Positions 42,682 through 52,087 of a DNA stretch of 64,000 nt are shown piece after piece (the first letter of the stretch is position 1; every line of letters starts with the position of its first letter). The stretch lies in assembly GCA_033812795.1 (NCBI GenBank), contig JAPXSY010000005.1:1-64000 (forward strand), written 5' to 3'. The DNA is from JAPXSY01 sp033812795 (lineage in GTDB: Bacteria; Verrucomicrobiota; Kiritimatiellia; RFP12; UBA1067). Below the pieces are notes generated by a model. The model saw only the letters and a program-made list of their open reading frames with translations. It was not told the DNA's origin and did no database searches. The translations under genes and the position numbers were made by a program.

Positions 42682-44715
42682 CTACAGTAGAAACTCCGGC
42701 GGCTCATCCGGCTTATCCTGCGGCGTTTCCTTGTCGACAGGAACAGCGGGATCCGTTGATGCCGGTTCGTCTGCCTGCCCGTCCTCCAGCGACGACACCT
42801 CGTCGGGCAGGCGGCCTTGACGGATCAGGCTCTCCACATCGCGGCCGTCCAGCGTCTCGGCCTCCAACAGGCACTCCACCAAGCGCTCCAGTTTCGCGCG
42901 GTTGTCTTGCAGCATCCGTTCCGCTCGCGCGTACGACTCGGTAACCAGCCGCGAGACCTCCGCGTCGATTTCCTTGGCGGTCTCCTCGCTGTAGGCTTGG
43001 TTGCGCGCCACTTCGCGCCCCAGAAAGAGCGTCTCCTGATTGTCACCGAATGACTGGAAACCAAACCGGTCGCTCATACCGTACGAACAGATCATTTTCC
43101 GCGCGATCTCGCTTGCCATTTTGATGTCCATGCGCGCGCCGGTGGAGAGGTCGGCGGTGAAGAATTTTTCCGCGATGCGTCCACCCATCAGAACCACCAA
43201 CTGGTCGAGCAATTCGCTGCGCGTACGGTTCAGCACATCCCGCTCGGGAAGGGACATCGTGGCCCCCAAGGCCTGGCCGCGCGGAATGATCGTGACTTTG
43301 TGCAGCGGCTCGGCATGTTCGCACAGCACTTGCAGCAACGCGTGGCCCGACTCGTGCCAGGCGGTGATGCGGCGCTCGCGGTCATCCATGGCCCGGCTGC
43401 GACGCTCGCGGCCCCACAGCACCTTGTCGCGCGCCTCTTCCAGATCGGACTGCCCGACCGCCCGCTTGTTGGCGCGCGCCGCCAGCAGCGCCGCCTCGTT
43501 CAGCAGGTTGGCCAAATCCGCACCGGAGAAGCCGGGCGTCCCGCGGGCGATTCGGCTCAGGTCGGCGTCATGCGCCAACTTGATCTTCTCGGCGTGCATC
43601 CGCAGGATCTCCTCGCGGCCCTTCAGGGTGGGCAGGTCGATGATGATCTGGCGGTCGAAGCGGCCCGGCCGCAGTAACGCCGGATCCAGCACATCGGCGC
43701 GGTTCGTGGCCGCAATGATGATCACGCCTTCCGAGGTCTCGAAACCGTCCATCTCCACCAGCAGCGCGTTGAGCGTCTGCTCGCGCTCATCATGCCCGCC
43801 GCCGATACCGGAGAAGCGGCTGCGGCCCACCGCATCGATCTCATCGATGAAAATCAGGCAGGGCGCATGCTTCTTGCCTTGCTCGAACATGTCGCGCACC
43901 CGCGACGCGCCCACCCCCACGAACATCTCCACGAAATCCGAACCGCTGATACTGAAGAAGGGCACGCCCGCCTCCCCGGCGATCGCCTTGGCCAACAAGG
44001 TTTTGCCCGTTCCCGGCGGCCCCATGAGCAGCACCCCCTTGGGAATCCGTCCGCCGAGGACTTGGAATTTCCGGGGGTCTTTCAGAAACTCGACGATCTC
44101 CTGCACCTCTTCCTTGGCCTCCCGGATGCCTGCCACATTCGCGAACGTCAGCTTCTTCTTGTCCTGGCTCAACATTTTCGCCCGGCTCTTGCCGAAACTC
44201 ATCGCGCCCATGTTGGCCGATTTGATTTGGCGGATGAAAACGAAATAGAGGATCACCAGGATCAGGATCACCGGCAGGATGTCGCGGAGCAGCGCGCCGA
44301 AGACATTGGTGTTGTAAACCAACGGACAGGGAATCTTCTTTTCGAGCAGAAACTGCTCGAGATTCTCGGACGGGATCAGGTTGACACGGAACCGCTCTTT
44401 GGCGGCACCCTTGCGGACTCCCCGGAGGTAGGTCATGCCGTTCGCTTCGCGCACCAACTCGACCTTTTCGATTAGTCCCTCTTCCACCAGTCCCCGGAAC
44501 TCGAGCTGGTCCATGGGCCGCATCGCGCCTTCGGGTTTGTAATAGAACATCCCCAGCATGAACAGCAGCAACAGGCCGACGACCATCCAGGCGCCGAAAA
44601 CCCGTTTGGGAGGCAGGGCGCCGCTTGTCGCGCCCCCCTCCGGCTTGCCCCCCCGGTTCGGGAGCGCGGGAGGTTGATTCGGCAGCTCGCGCTTGTGATC
44701 ACTCTCTTTCGACAT
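42682..44715 (-). CDS. ftsH: ATP-dependent zinc metalloprotease FtsH
   Basis: A membrane AAA+ protease of about 677 residues for quality control of membrane proteins. Two membrane helices (about residues 35-55 and 140-160) flank a small periplasmic domain. The AAA+ module has GPPGTGKT (Walker A), IFIDEIDAVGR (Walker B) and the second-region Arg finger. The peptidase has HESGH (AWHESGHALLQV) and a downstream Asp. The tail is acidic and proline-rich (SLEDGQADEPAST). I take ATG 44715 as start because a good promoter's -10 box lies 9 nt upstream and directly abuts the ATG at 44724; neither ATG has a Shine-Dalgarno. Confidence 0.95.
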   Translation of the reverse strand: MSKESDHKRELPNQPPALPNRGGKPEGGATSGALPPKRVFGAWMVVGLLLLFMLGMFYYKPEGAMRPMDQLEFRGLVEEGLIEKVELVREANGMTYLRGVRKGAAKERFRVNLIPSENLEQFLLEKKIPCPLVYNTNVFGALLRDILPVILILVILYFVFIRQIKSANMGAMSFGKSRAKMLSQDKKKLTFANVAGIREAKEEVQEIVEFLKDPRKFQVLGGRIPKGVLLMGPPGTGKTLLAKAIAGEAGVPFFSISGSDFVEMFVGVGASRVRDMFEQGKKHAPCLIFIDEIDAVGRSRFSGIGGGHDEREQTLNALLVEMDGFETSEGVIIIAATNRADVLDPALLRPGRFDRQIIIDLPTLKGREEILRMHAEKIKLAHDADLSRIARGTPGFSGADLANLLNEAALLAARANKRAVGQSDLEEARDKVLWGRERRSRAMDDRERRITAWHESGHALLQVLCEHAEPLHKVTIIPRGQALGATMSLPERDVLNRTRSELLDQLVVLMGGRIAEKFFTADLSTGARMDIKMASEIARKMICSYGMSDRFGFQSFGDNQETLFLGREVARNQAYSEETAKEIDAEVSRLVTESYARAERMLQDNRAKLERLVECLLEAETLDGRDVESLIRQGRLPDEVSSLEDGQADEPASTDPAVPVDKETPQDKPDEPPEFLL

Positions 44716-44724
44716 AGGGTTCAT

Positions 44725-44753
44725 ATCATACGTTCCCAACGCGCGTGGGGCAA
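44725..44753 (-). promoter_or_regulatory. ftsH promoter, possibly leaderless
   Basis: Minus strand: TTGCCC (44753-44748), 17-nt spacer, TATGAT (44730-44725), the same two hexamers and spacing as the rpoN promoter. The -10 box ends 9 nt before the ATG at 44715. Confidence 0.6.
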
Positions 44754-44790
44754 TGCGAAAACAGTGGAACGTTCACCGCGAACGCCCCCA

Positions 44791-46383
44791 TCACCTCGCG
44801 CCCTGCTCGCCAACAGCGTATAGGATTTTCCCGCTCTGCCCGTCCGCGATACAGAAAGATTCGGGATGGCGGTGCAATTCCGACTTGAAGGTCAGACGGC
44901 CGGTGTAGCGGCGCTGCAACTCCACGAGAAACGCCTCGTCTTCCGTGCGCAGACGATCCAGCACACTCGGCGCCACCACGATCTGCAGCTCCACCAGACC
45001 CTGTCCCTCGTGCTCGTGACGGGCCTTCCGCATGAGCACCGCGATCTGGCGCTGGATATCCACACTCAGGGCCAGCGGTGATTTGATCAGGCCGTGGCCG
45101 CGGCAATACGGACAGTCCGAATACATCTGGGACAGCAGACTCTCTTCCTGACGTTGACGCGTCATCTCCATGATCCCCAACTCCGAGATGGGCAACACGT
45201 TCGTGCGGGCGCGGTCGCGCTTGAGTGCCTGTTTCATGGCCTTGTAGACCGTGTTCTGGTGTTTCCGGGATTTCATGTCGATCAGGTCCACCACCACCAG
45301 ACCGCCGATGTTGCGCAACCGCAACTGGCGCGCCACCTCTTCCACCGCCTCAAGGTTCACTTCGAGGATGGCGTCCTCCTGCGAGCCCTTGCCGCGGTGG
45401 CGTCCGGTATTCACGTCGATGGCGATCAGCGCCTCGGTCTCATCGAAGATCAGATACCCGCCGGACTGGAGGTTGACCTTGCGCCGGAACGCCTCCTCGA
45501 GTTGACGCTCGATGCCGTGGTGCTCGAAAATCGACAACTGTCCCTCATACTGGGCGATCACGTGTTTGGCCCGGCGCGAGATCCGGCCGGCCACCTCCCG
45601 GATACGGGCGTAAGCCTCGCCGTCATCAATCGTCACGCGGTTGATTTCCTCGGTCAGCCAGTCGCGCACCACGCGCTCGACCAAATCCGGCTCCTGATAC
45701 ACGCAGGCCGGCGCCCGCAGGTTCTTGATGTTGTCTTGCAGTTCATTCCATGACTCCCAAAGGTTCCGGAGGTCGCGCACGAAAGCGCGCTTGCTGGCCC
45801 CGGCCCCGACCGTGCGCACGATCAGGCCGGCGTCATCCGGCAACGGCAGCCGATCCAGAATCTTCTTCAGGCGCTGGCGCTCTTTCGCATCGCCGATTTT
45901 GCGTGACACCCCGCGTAACCGCGTACCCGGCATCATCACCAGATACCGTCCCGGCAGACTCAGGTTGGCGGTCACGCGCGGCCCCTTGGTGCCGATCGGC
46001 CCCTTGGTCACCTGCACCACCAGCTCCGACCCCGGGGGAAACCGTTTCGCGATCTCATCATTCGAGATGCGCCGGCGGCGCGAGGGACGCACGTTCTCCT
46101 CGTCGTCATCCAGACGGCTGTCGTCATCCGGCAGCATGTCCCAGTAGTGCAGGAACGCATTTTTCTTCATGCCGATATCGACGAACGCGGCCTGCAGATC
46201 ATGCTCCAGATTCTGGATGCGGCCCTTGTAAATGCTTCCGACCAGACGTTCCTCGGTGGGATGCTCCACCTGAAACTCCTCCACCCGGCCGTTCTCCACA
46301 ACCGCCACGCGCGTTTCGAGCTTCTCCACATTCACCACGATCTCACGCTTCGGCGCGCCTTTTTTAAACCAACCGAATAACAT
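44791..46383 (-). CDS. rng: Ribonuclease G/E family protein
   Basis: A 530-residue endoribonuclease for 5' end processing of rRNA and mRNA turnover. The S1 domain near residue 40-130 (LVGSIYKGRIQNLEHDLQAAFVDIG) carries an acidic/arginine insertion (PDDDSRLDDDEENVRPSRRRR). The catalytic core shows AIDVNTGRHRG and GLVVVDLIDM with the two metal-binding Asp. The zinc-link is CPYCRGHG, which mediates dimerisation. No long C-terminal scaffold is present, so it is closer to RNase G than to E. ATG 46383 has AGGAGG 6 nt upstream. It lies between rodA and ftsH, as rng (cafA) commonly sits by the mre genes. Confidence 0.93.
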   Translation of the reverse strand: MLFGWFKKGAPKREIVVNVEKLETRVAVVENGRVEEFQVEHPTEERLVGSIYKGRIQNLEHDLQAAFVDIGMKKNAFLHYWDMLPDDDSRLDDDEENVRPSRRRRISNDEIAKRFPPGSELVVQVTKGPIGTKGPRVTANLSLPGRYLVMMPGTRLRGVSRKIGDAKERQRLKKILDRLPLPDDAGLIVRTVGAGASKRAFVRDLRNLWESWNELQDNIKNLRAPACVYQEPDLVERVVRDWLTEEINRVTIDDGEAYARIREVAGRISRRAKHVIAQYEGQLSIFEHHGIERQLEEAFRRKVNLQSGGYLIFDETEALIAIDVNTGRHRGKGSQEDAILEVNLEAVEEVARQLRLRNIGGLVVVDLIDMKSRKHQNTVYKAMKQALKRDRARTNVLPISELGIMEMTRQRQEESLLSQMYSDCPYCRGHGLIKSPLALSVDIQRQIAVLMRKARHEHEGQGLVELQIVVAPSVLDRLRTEDEAFLVELQRRYTGRLTFKSELHRHPESFCIADGQSGKILYAVGEQGAR

Positions 46384-46430
46384 ACCCAACCTCCTGACTG
46401 GACGGGGATTCCGCGCACAGCGCGCCCCGC

Positions 46431-47603
46431 TCAAAACCTTATCCCTGATTCACGTCCATGTATGGACACACTCTGGACTCCCCCCAGCGCCGCCATCATC
46501 GACAGCATAAAGGAACGCCCGTAACTGATAAACGGCAACGGCAACCCGGTAATGGGCATCATCCCGATCGTCATCGCAATATTGATGAACATGTGACTGA
46601 AAAGCAGGGAGATGACCCCGACGCAGAACAAGCGCCCCGCATTGTCTTGCGAACGGCCCGCAACCCACAGCCCGGACCAGAACAGGCCCAGAAACAGGAG
46701 CAGAACCGTCAACGAACCCACGAAACCGGCCTCTTCGGCCAATACCGCGAAAATGAAATCATTGGACGAAACCGACGGCGGCAGATAACCCAGCATATAC
46801 TGCTCGCCTTTCAGATACCCTTTGCCGCGCATGCCGCCGGACCCGACCGCCATCTCGGACTGCCGCCGGTTATAGCCGCTGCTCAGCACGTCCTTATCCG
46901 GAAACAGGAAGACTTGCAGACGCCGGACCTGATGCGGCTTTAGATGCGTCGCCGCGATTAGGGCCTCGCGCTTCTCCGGCGTGAGGTCGGCCTTTTCCGC
47001 CGCGTAAATCATGCCGAGCAACAGTCCGACTGCGACCCCCCCGATCAACACGCAGGACCAGACCCAACGCGGTGCCACATTTGCCGCGAACAGCATCGCG
47101 AGCACGGTCGGCACCAGAACCATCGCGGTTCCGAGATCGGGCTGCAGCAGGATGAGCACCGCCGGGATGCCCACCACGAGCAGCGTCACCAGAAAAGCGC
47201 CCACCCCCCGCTTCGCGTCCGGATGTCCATAGAGTTGGGCGAGCACCAGAATGATCGCCACCTTGGCGGGCTCGGACGGCTGGATACCGAACAGCCAGCG
47301 CCGACCGCCCATCGTGGTCTCGCCGATAAACGGCACCAGGATCAGCATGACCAGACAGGCGCCATACGCCACCCAACGCCAATGCAGAAGCGTGGCGAAC
47401 GGGCAGGCGGCGAGCGCCAGATACACGACCAGCCCCACACAGCCGATCTTCGCGTGCCGCAGGTAGAGCATCCGGAGTTCCGGATCCTCCCGGATCGAAC
47501 AAGCGCTGTACACGAACGCCACGCCGATGACGATCAGCGCGATCATGCAGGTGAGGAGCAGAGGGTTCAGGCGTTGGAACCGCAGCAGGATCTGTTTAAG
47601 CAT
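46431..47603 (-). CDS. rodA: Rod-shape glycosyltransferase RodA
   Basis: A 390-residue SEDS-family peptidoglycan polymerase with about ten membrane helices. Conserved blocks: GGRRWLFGIQPSEPAKVAIIL, LLQPDLGTAMV (with the catalytic Asp region) and GYLPPSVSSNDFIFAVLAEEAGF, ending LPFISYGRSFMLSMM. It extends glycan strands together with PBP2. The start follows the mrdA stop by one base (GGGGGGACTGAC precedes the ATG). Confidence 0.95.
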   Translation of the reverse strand: MLKQILLRFQRLNPLLLTCMIALIVIGVAFVYSACSIREDPELRMLYLRHAKIGCVGLVVYLALAACPFATLLHWRWVAYGACLVMLILVPFIGETTMGGRRWLFGIQPSEPAKVAIILVLAQLYGHPDAKRGVGAFLVTLLVVGIPAVLILLQPDLGTAMVLVPTVLAMLFAANVAPRWVWSCVLIGGVAVGLLLGMIYAAEKADLTPEKREALIAATHLKPHQVRRLQVFLFPDKDVLSSGYNRRQSEMAVGSGGMRGKGYLKGEQYMLGYLPPSVSSNDFIFAVLAEEAGFVGSLTVLLLFLGLFWSGLWVAGRSQDNAGRLFCVGVISLLFSHMFINIAMTIGMMPITGLPLPFISYGRSFMLSMMAALGGVQSVSIHGRESGIRF

Positions 47604-47604
47604 G

Positions 47605-49419
47605 TCAGTCCCCCCTCACATCCGGCATTGCCGCCGGTTCCGCCGCCGCATCCTCCGGCGGCGCCTCCCCGAAGATGGACACCAGAACCTCACGCACGAT
47701 CGGTGCCACGGTCAGGCCGCCGGATTCACCGTCCTCCACCATGACCGCCATCGCCACAGTGGGCTGCTCGAAGGGCGCGAAGGCCGTGACCCAGGTGTTC
47801 TTGCGCCGCACGCCTCCCGCGTCAAACTCGGCCGTGCCGGTCTTGGCGGCGATTTCGAGCCCCCGCACCCGGACACGCCGTCCCGTACCGAGTTCCGCCA
47901 CATCCCGCATCCCCGTGCGCACCCACTTCAGCGCGTCAGCAGGCCATCCCATGTCCCGCACCGATTCCGGCGCGTGCCGCGCGACATGCGGTCGGCAAAG
48001 CTTGCCGTAGTTCGCGAAAGTCGCGGTGAGGAGCGCCATCTGCAACGGCGTGGTGATCAGCAAACCCTGCCCGATGGCGATATGGCAGGTGTCGCCGGGC
48101 CGCCACCGGTCCTTGAGTTGCTTCCGCTTCCACTCGTCGGTCGGCAGCAGTCCGCGGTTCTCGGAGGGCAGATCGATTCCGGTCGGCTGTCCCAGCCCCA
48201 GTTTGGCGGCTTCGGTGCGGATGGCCTCATAGCCGACCGTATATCCGATGTGGCAGAAATAGCTGTTGCACGATTGTTCGATCGCCTTGCGCAGCGCGAT
48301 CGCGCCGTGGCCGTAGGTGTTCCAGCAATGCAGCCGCATGGTTCCCAGTTCGAACACGCCCGTGCAGGTGTGGAGCGTCTCAGGCTCCACCGCACCGTGG
48401 ATCAGGGCCGCGATGGCGGTAACCGGTTTGAATGTGCTTCCCGGCGCGTATCCGCCCTGCAGCGCACGGTTGAACAGAGGCAAATGCGGATCCGTGTTCA
48501 GGCTCCTCCAAAGTCCTGTGGAAATATACGGCGCAAACGCGTTCGCATCGTATGCGGGCGCGCTCGCCATGGCCAGCACTTCGCCGTTGCGGGGATCGAG
48601 TACAACCCCCGCCCCCCGCAGACCGCGCAGGGCCTGCTCCAGTGTGCGCTGGATCCGCACATCAAGTGTCAGATGGAGGTCCTGCCCCGCCACCGCCTCC
48701 TCGCCTTGATACACCGCATGCTTATACCCGCGGGCGTCCACGCGGATCAGCTTGCCGCCAGAGCGCCCGGTGAGCAACGCGTTGTACTGCCGCTCGACTC
48801 CGTTCGCGCCGAACATTTCCGGCAGGAAGAAGTGAACGCGCTCGCCGGGCAACGGCAACGGCATATCGCGCTTGACGTAACCCAGCACATGCGCGGCCAG
48901 CGCCCCCTGGGGATAGGATCGCTCCGGCTGCACATACACGTCCACCCCCGGGAACACTTCCTGAGTCTCAGCCCAGCGGGCCAGAATTTCCTGCCCCACA
49001 TCGCGCCACGCCAGCAACGGCATATACCGGCTGTTGATCACATGATTCGAAACCGCCGCAACCGAGATCACGCGGGGGACCCCCAACACTGCCGCGAGCC
49101 GGTCGATCTCCGTATTCACCGCATCGATGGTCCGGATCCACGGGCCGCGTTTCCGCAACTCCTCGACATAAAAGGCGATGCAGTAACTGGCGCGGTTCTC
49201 GGCCAGGCAGATGCCGTTCCGGTCGAAAATCCGGCCGCGCAACCCCGGTTCCTGCACGCGCCGCACACTCTGGCGGAGTTGGTCCCGCGAAAAAGACGGG
49301 TTCTGCACCACCTGCACCCGGTACAACCCGGAACCCAGGACCGCGACACCCGCCGCGAACACCAATGCCAGCAATGCGATACGCCAGCTACTGGTCTGTT
49401 TCTGTCCACCCGATTCCAT
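47605..49419 (-). CDS. mrdA: Penicillin-binding protein 2 (transpeptidase MrdA)
   Basis: A 604-residue class B PBP that cross-links peptidoglycan for elongation. One N-terminal membrane helix (about 12-35) is followed by the pedestal domain (GLRGRIFDRNGICLAENRASY) and the transpeptidase domain with the active Ser in GSTFK, SCN and KTG (AAKTGTAEFD). The tail is acidic and Pro/Ala-rich. Partner of RodA, encoded next. GAGGACA precedes the ATG, and the gene start overlaps the end of mreD by 32 nt. Confidence 0.95.
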   Translation of the reverse strand: MESGGQKQTSSWRIALLALVFAAGVAVLGSGLYRVQVVQNPSFSRDQLRQSVRRVQEPGLRGRIFDRNGICLAENRASYCIAFYVEELRKRGPWIRTIDAVNTEIDRLAAVLGVPRVISVAAVSNHVINSRYMPLLAWRDVGQEILARWAETQEVFPGVDVYVQPERSYPQGALAAHVLGYVKRDMPLPLPGERVHFFLPEMFGANGVERQYNALLTGRSGGKLIRVDARGYKHAVYQGEEAVAGQDLHLTLDVRIQRTLEQALRGLRGAGVVLDPRNGEVLAMASAPAYDANAFAPYISTGLWRSLNTDPHLPLFNRALQGGYAPGSTFKPVTAIAALIHGAVEPETLHTCTGVFELGTMRLHCWNTYGHGAIALRKAIEQSCNSYFCHIGYTVGYEAIRTEAAKLGLGQPTGIDLPSENRGLLPTDEWKRKQLKDRWRPGDTCHIAIGQGLLITTPLQMALLTATFANYGKLCRPHVARHAPESVRDMGWPADALKWVRTGMRDVAELGTGRRVRVRGLEIAAKTGTAEFDAGGVRRKNTWVTAFAPFEQPTVAMAVMVEDGESGGLTVAPIVREVLVSIFGEAPPEDAAAEPAAMPDVRGD

Positions 49420-49927
49420 TGTCCTCTTTCACCGGTCTTTCGCTTCCTGAGACGCGGTCCAGCAGACCGCAAAAACTGAATCCCAGCCCCCCTGCAACCA
49501 GTCCCGCATGAGCCGCATACCCGGCTGCCGCTAACGTCTGCCACAGGAGGGACCAACCGCCGACACCAACACACAATCGCGTCCACAACGTCTGCGCCGC
49601 TGCCATCCCTGCCACCAGCACCGCGCCATGCGCCACGGTCGCAGTCAGAAACAGCCGCTGCATCAGCCGGACCGCACCGTACGCGACCAGCAAAAATCCG
49701 ATCGTGCAGAACAGCGGCAGCCCGTCCTGCAGATCGGTCAGCGCGCCCGCCCACGTCAGCGCGGTCAGCGCCACGGGCCATGGCCGGGTGAGCGCGTAAT
49801 ACAACGCCACCGCAGTCAAAAACCCGGGTTTCGCGGGAACGAGGGGAATCACGGGGAACATCTCTTGCAGCAGCGCGGCCACACCGAGCGCGAAGAAGAT
49901 CCGGAACAGATCCGTGTCAAGGCGCAT
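49388..49927 (-). CDS. mreD: Rod-shape protein MreD
   Basis: A 179-residue polytopic inner-membrane protein (five or six helices), beginning MRLDTDLFRIFFALGVAALLQ. MreD proteins are poorly conserved; identity rests on the hydrophobic profile, the length and the position between mreC and mrdA. GGGAGG lies 5 nt before ATG 49927. It overlaps mreC by 11 nt and mrdA by 32 nt. The last 15 residues are charged. Confidence 0.85.
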   Translation of the reverse strand: MRLDTDLFRIFFALGVAALLQEMFPVIPLVPAKPGFLTAVALYYALTRPWPVALTALTWAGALTDLQDGLPLFCTIGFLLVAYGAVRLMQRLFLTATVAHGAVLVAGMAAAQTLWTRLCVGVGGWSLLWQTLAAAGYAAHAGLVAGGLGFSFCGLLDRVSGSERPVKEDNGIGWTETDQ

Positions 49928-50768
49928 GCGTACCTCCCGGGGAAAGCACAAACACCTCGTCCAATGCCGCAAAATCCACTGCCGGCATGACTGCGGCCTC
50001 ACGCGACAGCGCGTTCGGCTCGATCCAGCTGTCCAGCAGAAACCCGACCGTGAGCCCCTTCGGGAAGGTCTGGCCCAAACCGGAGGTCACCACCCGCGTG
50101 TGGGGGGACGGCTCAAAATCCCGCGCCAGATACCGCAACCGCAACGGCTCCACCACATACAGCAATGTGAGTTCGGGACCGGCCGCAGGCACAGACCCTC
50201 CGCCGTACAGGATCCCGCGCACCACCCCCACCCCCTCGCCGGGCGTTTCGAGCTCACACGCCACACGGCTGTTGGGGTCCGTGATCAGCATCACGTCGCT
50301 GGTATGCAGCGAGACATCCATCACCCGCCCCACCACACCGTCCGGCACCACAACCGGCGCACCTTTGCGTACCCCGTGGAGCGATCCTTTGCCAAGCCGC
50401 ACCTGTTGCCAGACCGCCGAGGCGCCGCCTCGCGAAAGGATGGGGGCGGCCAGCCAACGACAAGGCACCGGCGGCACGAAGTCGAGCAGCGCGCGCAACC
50501 TGCGGGTCTCCGCCTCCAGCGCCTCGACATCGTCCGCCACCATCCGCAGACGCGCCACGTCGCGCTCCAGCATGGCGTTCCGGGCCGCCAGCCGGGAGCG
50601 CGAAAACATGGCGCGCGCGCGCAACCATACGGCACGCTCGAACCAGACGCAGGCTTTTTGATAGGGATAGAGGGCTTCGCGGACAAAATCATGCGCGCCC
50701 GTGCGCCAAAAAACCAGCGCCGCGAGCGTCACCGCCAACAGTCCGACCCACAATTTCGTTTGCTTCAT
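49917..50768 (-). CDS. mreC: Rod-shape protein MreC
   Basis: A 283-residue bitopic protein. It has a short N-terminal helix (WVGLLAVTLAALVFW), a coiled coil at about residues 60-95 (ARNAMLERDVARLRMVADDVEALEAE), then two beta-barrel domains with GVRKGAPVVVPDGVVGRVMDV and HTRVVTSGLGQTFPKGLTVGF. It scaffolds the elongasome in the periplasm. Located 58 nt behind mreB; it overlaps mreD by 11 nt. Confidence 0.94.
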   Translation of the reverse strand: MKQTKLWVGLLAVTLAALVFWRTGAHDFVREALYPYQKACVWFERAVWLRARAMFSRSRLAARNAMLERDVARLRMVADDVEALEAETRRLRALLDFVPPVPCRWLAAPILSRGGASAVWQQVRLGKGSLHGVRKGAPVVVPDGVVGRVMDVSLHTSDVMLITDPNSRVACELETPGEGVGVVRGILYGGGSVPAAGPELTLLYVVEPLRLRYLARDFEPSPHTRVVTSGLGQTFPKGLTVGFLLDSWIEPNALSREAAVMPAVDFAALDEVFVLSPGGTHAP

Positions 50769-50826
50769 TTCCGGTCACCCCCCGTTTTGCCGGGCAGGCA
50801 GAGACCAGAAAGCAGCCGAAGTCAGA

Positions 50827-51849
50827 TCAACGTCCCAACTTGGTTTTCGCCAGGAAATTCAGCTCGTTTAACACCACTCCCGTGCCTTCCGCGACCGCGC
50901 TCAGCGGGTCATCGGCCAGCGTGACGGGCAATCCTGTCTGCGACGCGATCAGCTTGTCAAGCCCCCGTAGCATCGCGCCACCACCGGCCAGCACCAGACC
51001 ACGGTCCACGAGATCCGCCGACAACTCAGGGGGACACTTCTCCAGCGTGATCCGGATGGTGTCGACAATCGAGGACACCGGCTCCTGCAGGGCGTCTCGA
51101 ATCTCTTCCGACGTGACCGTTAAAGTCTTGGGAAGCCCGGCCACCAGATCGCGGCCCTTGACCTCCAGTGTGCTCTCCTCACCTAAAGGATAAGCCGAAC
51201 CAATCGTGATTTTGATCTCCTCCGCGGTCCGCTCTCCAATCATCAGATTGTAAACTCTCCGCATGTACTGGACGATACATTCGTCCATGGCGTCACCGCC
51301 AACTCGCACACTCCGCGCATAAACGATGCCGGCCAGCGAGATCAGCGCGACCTCGCATGTTCCGCCGCCGATATCCACGATCATGTTGCCTGCCGGTTCC
51401 GAAACCGGCAGCCCGACACCGATGGCCGCGGCCATCGGCTCCTCAATCAGAAAAACCTCGCGTGCGCCCGCATGCCGCGCCGATTCCTGCACGGCGCGCT
51501 TCTCCACCTCTGTGATGTTGCTCGGCACGGCCACAATCACCCTCGGCTTCACCACCTTGGCCACATGCACCTTGCGGATGAAATACCGGATCATCGCCTC
51601 GGTGATGTCGAAGTCGGCGATCACCCCCGATTGCATCGGACGGATCGCAACGATGTTAGCCGGCGTGCGGCCCAGCATGCGCTTGGCCTCCTCGCCTACC
51701 GCCAGAATCCGCTTGGTCCCCTCCTGGATCGCCACCACAGAGGGCTCCCGGATCACAACCCCGCGGTCTTTGACATAAACCAGCGTGTTGGCAGTACCTA
51801 GATCAATCCCGATATCACTTGAAAAAAAAGACAACAACTTGTTGAGCAT
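50827..51849 (-). CDS. mreB: Rod-shape determining actin-like protein MreB
   Basis: A 340-residue bacterial actin that guides wall synthesis. Phosphate-1 motif DIGIDLGTANTLVYVK, connect-1, phosphate-2 MIVDIGGGTCEVALIS and adenosine motif LAGGGAMLRGLDKLI are all present. The usual N-terminal amphipathic stretch (LNKLLSFFSS) supports ATG 51849; a TTG at 51873 would add eight residues. First gene of the leftward cluster running to the rodZ-like gene. A TTGACC lies on the minus strand about 90 nt upstream, but no convincing -10 goes with it. Confidence 0.97.
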   Translation of the reverse strand: MLNKLLSFFSSDIGIDLGTANTLVYVKDRGVVIREPSVVAIQEGTKRILAVGEEAKRMLGRTPANIVAIRPMQSGVIADFDITEAMIRYFIRKVHVAKVVKPRVIVAVPSNITEVEKRAVQESARHAGAREVFLIEEPMAAAIGVGLPVSEPAGNMIVDIGGGTCEVALISLAGIVYARSVRVGGDAMDECIVQYMRRVYNLMIGERTAEEIKITIGSAYPLGEESTLEVKGRDLVAGLPKTLTVTSEEIRDALQEPVSSIVDTIRITLEKCPPELSADLVDRGLVLAGGGAMLRGLDKLIASQTGLPVTLADDPLSAVAEGTGVVLNELNFLAKTKLGR

Positions 51850-51866
51850 CTCGCGTTCTTTCCCGT

Positions 51867-51894
51867 GGGACAAACGTTTAAATGGTGCTACAAT
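51867..51894 (+). promoter_or_regulatory. Rightward promoter for the isomerase gene
   Basis: GGGACA (51867-51872), 16-nt spacer, TACAAT (51889-51894) preceded by TGC (extended -10). It implies a leader of nearly 190 nt before the ATG at 52088; no riboswitch fold is evident in it. Confidence 0.45.
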
Positions 51895-52087
51895 GAAGCA
51901 GTGTCGATAGTTTCCACGATCCGCTGGAACGGGTCAAGCCCCAATTCTAACTTTTTGCATATATCCGCCGGATTGCTCTTGATCGTTGCCGCCGCCTGCG
52001 GTATGGTTACCCGCATAACCTCTGTTGCCGGGTGCTGTGCCAATCGGCGCGTCCGCTCCGCGGCAACGCGAAAGGAGTATTCCGATT

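Noticed and set aside
47527..49479. 650-codon rightward open frame opposite mrdA
   Set aside because: It is the antisense shadow of mrdA in GC-rich DNA; no family pattern, Shine-Dalgarno or hydrophobic profile. The same holds for the long antisense frames over ftsK, rpoN, ftsH and the ThuA/PHP-like gene.
51900..52087. Riboswitch in the long leader of the isomerase gene
   Set aside because: No conserved riboswitch core or terminator-antiterminator pair could be seen by eye.
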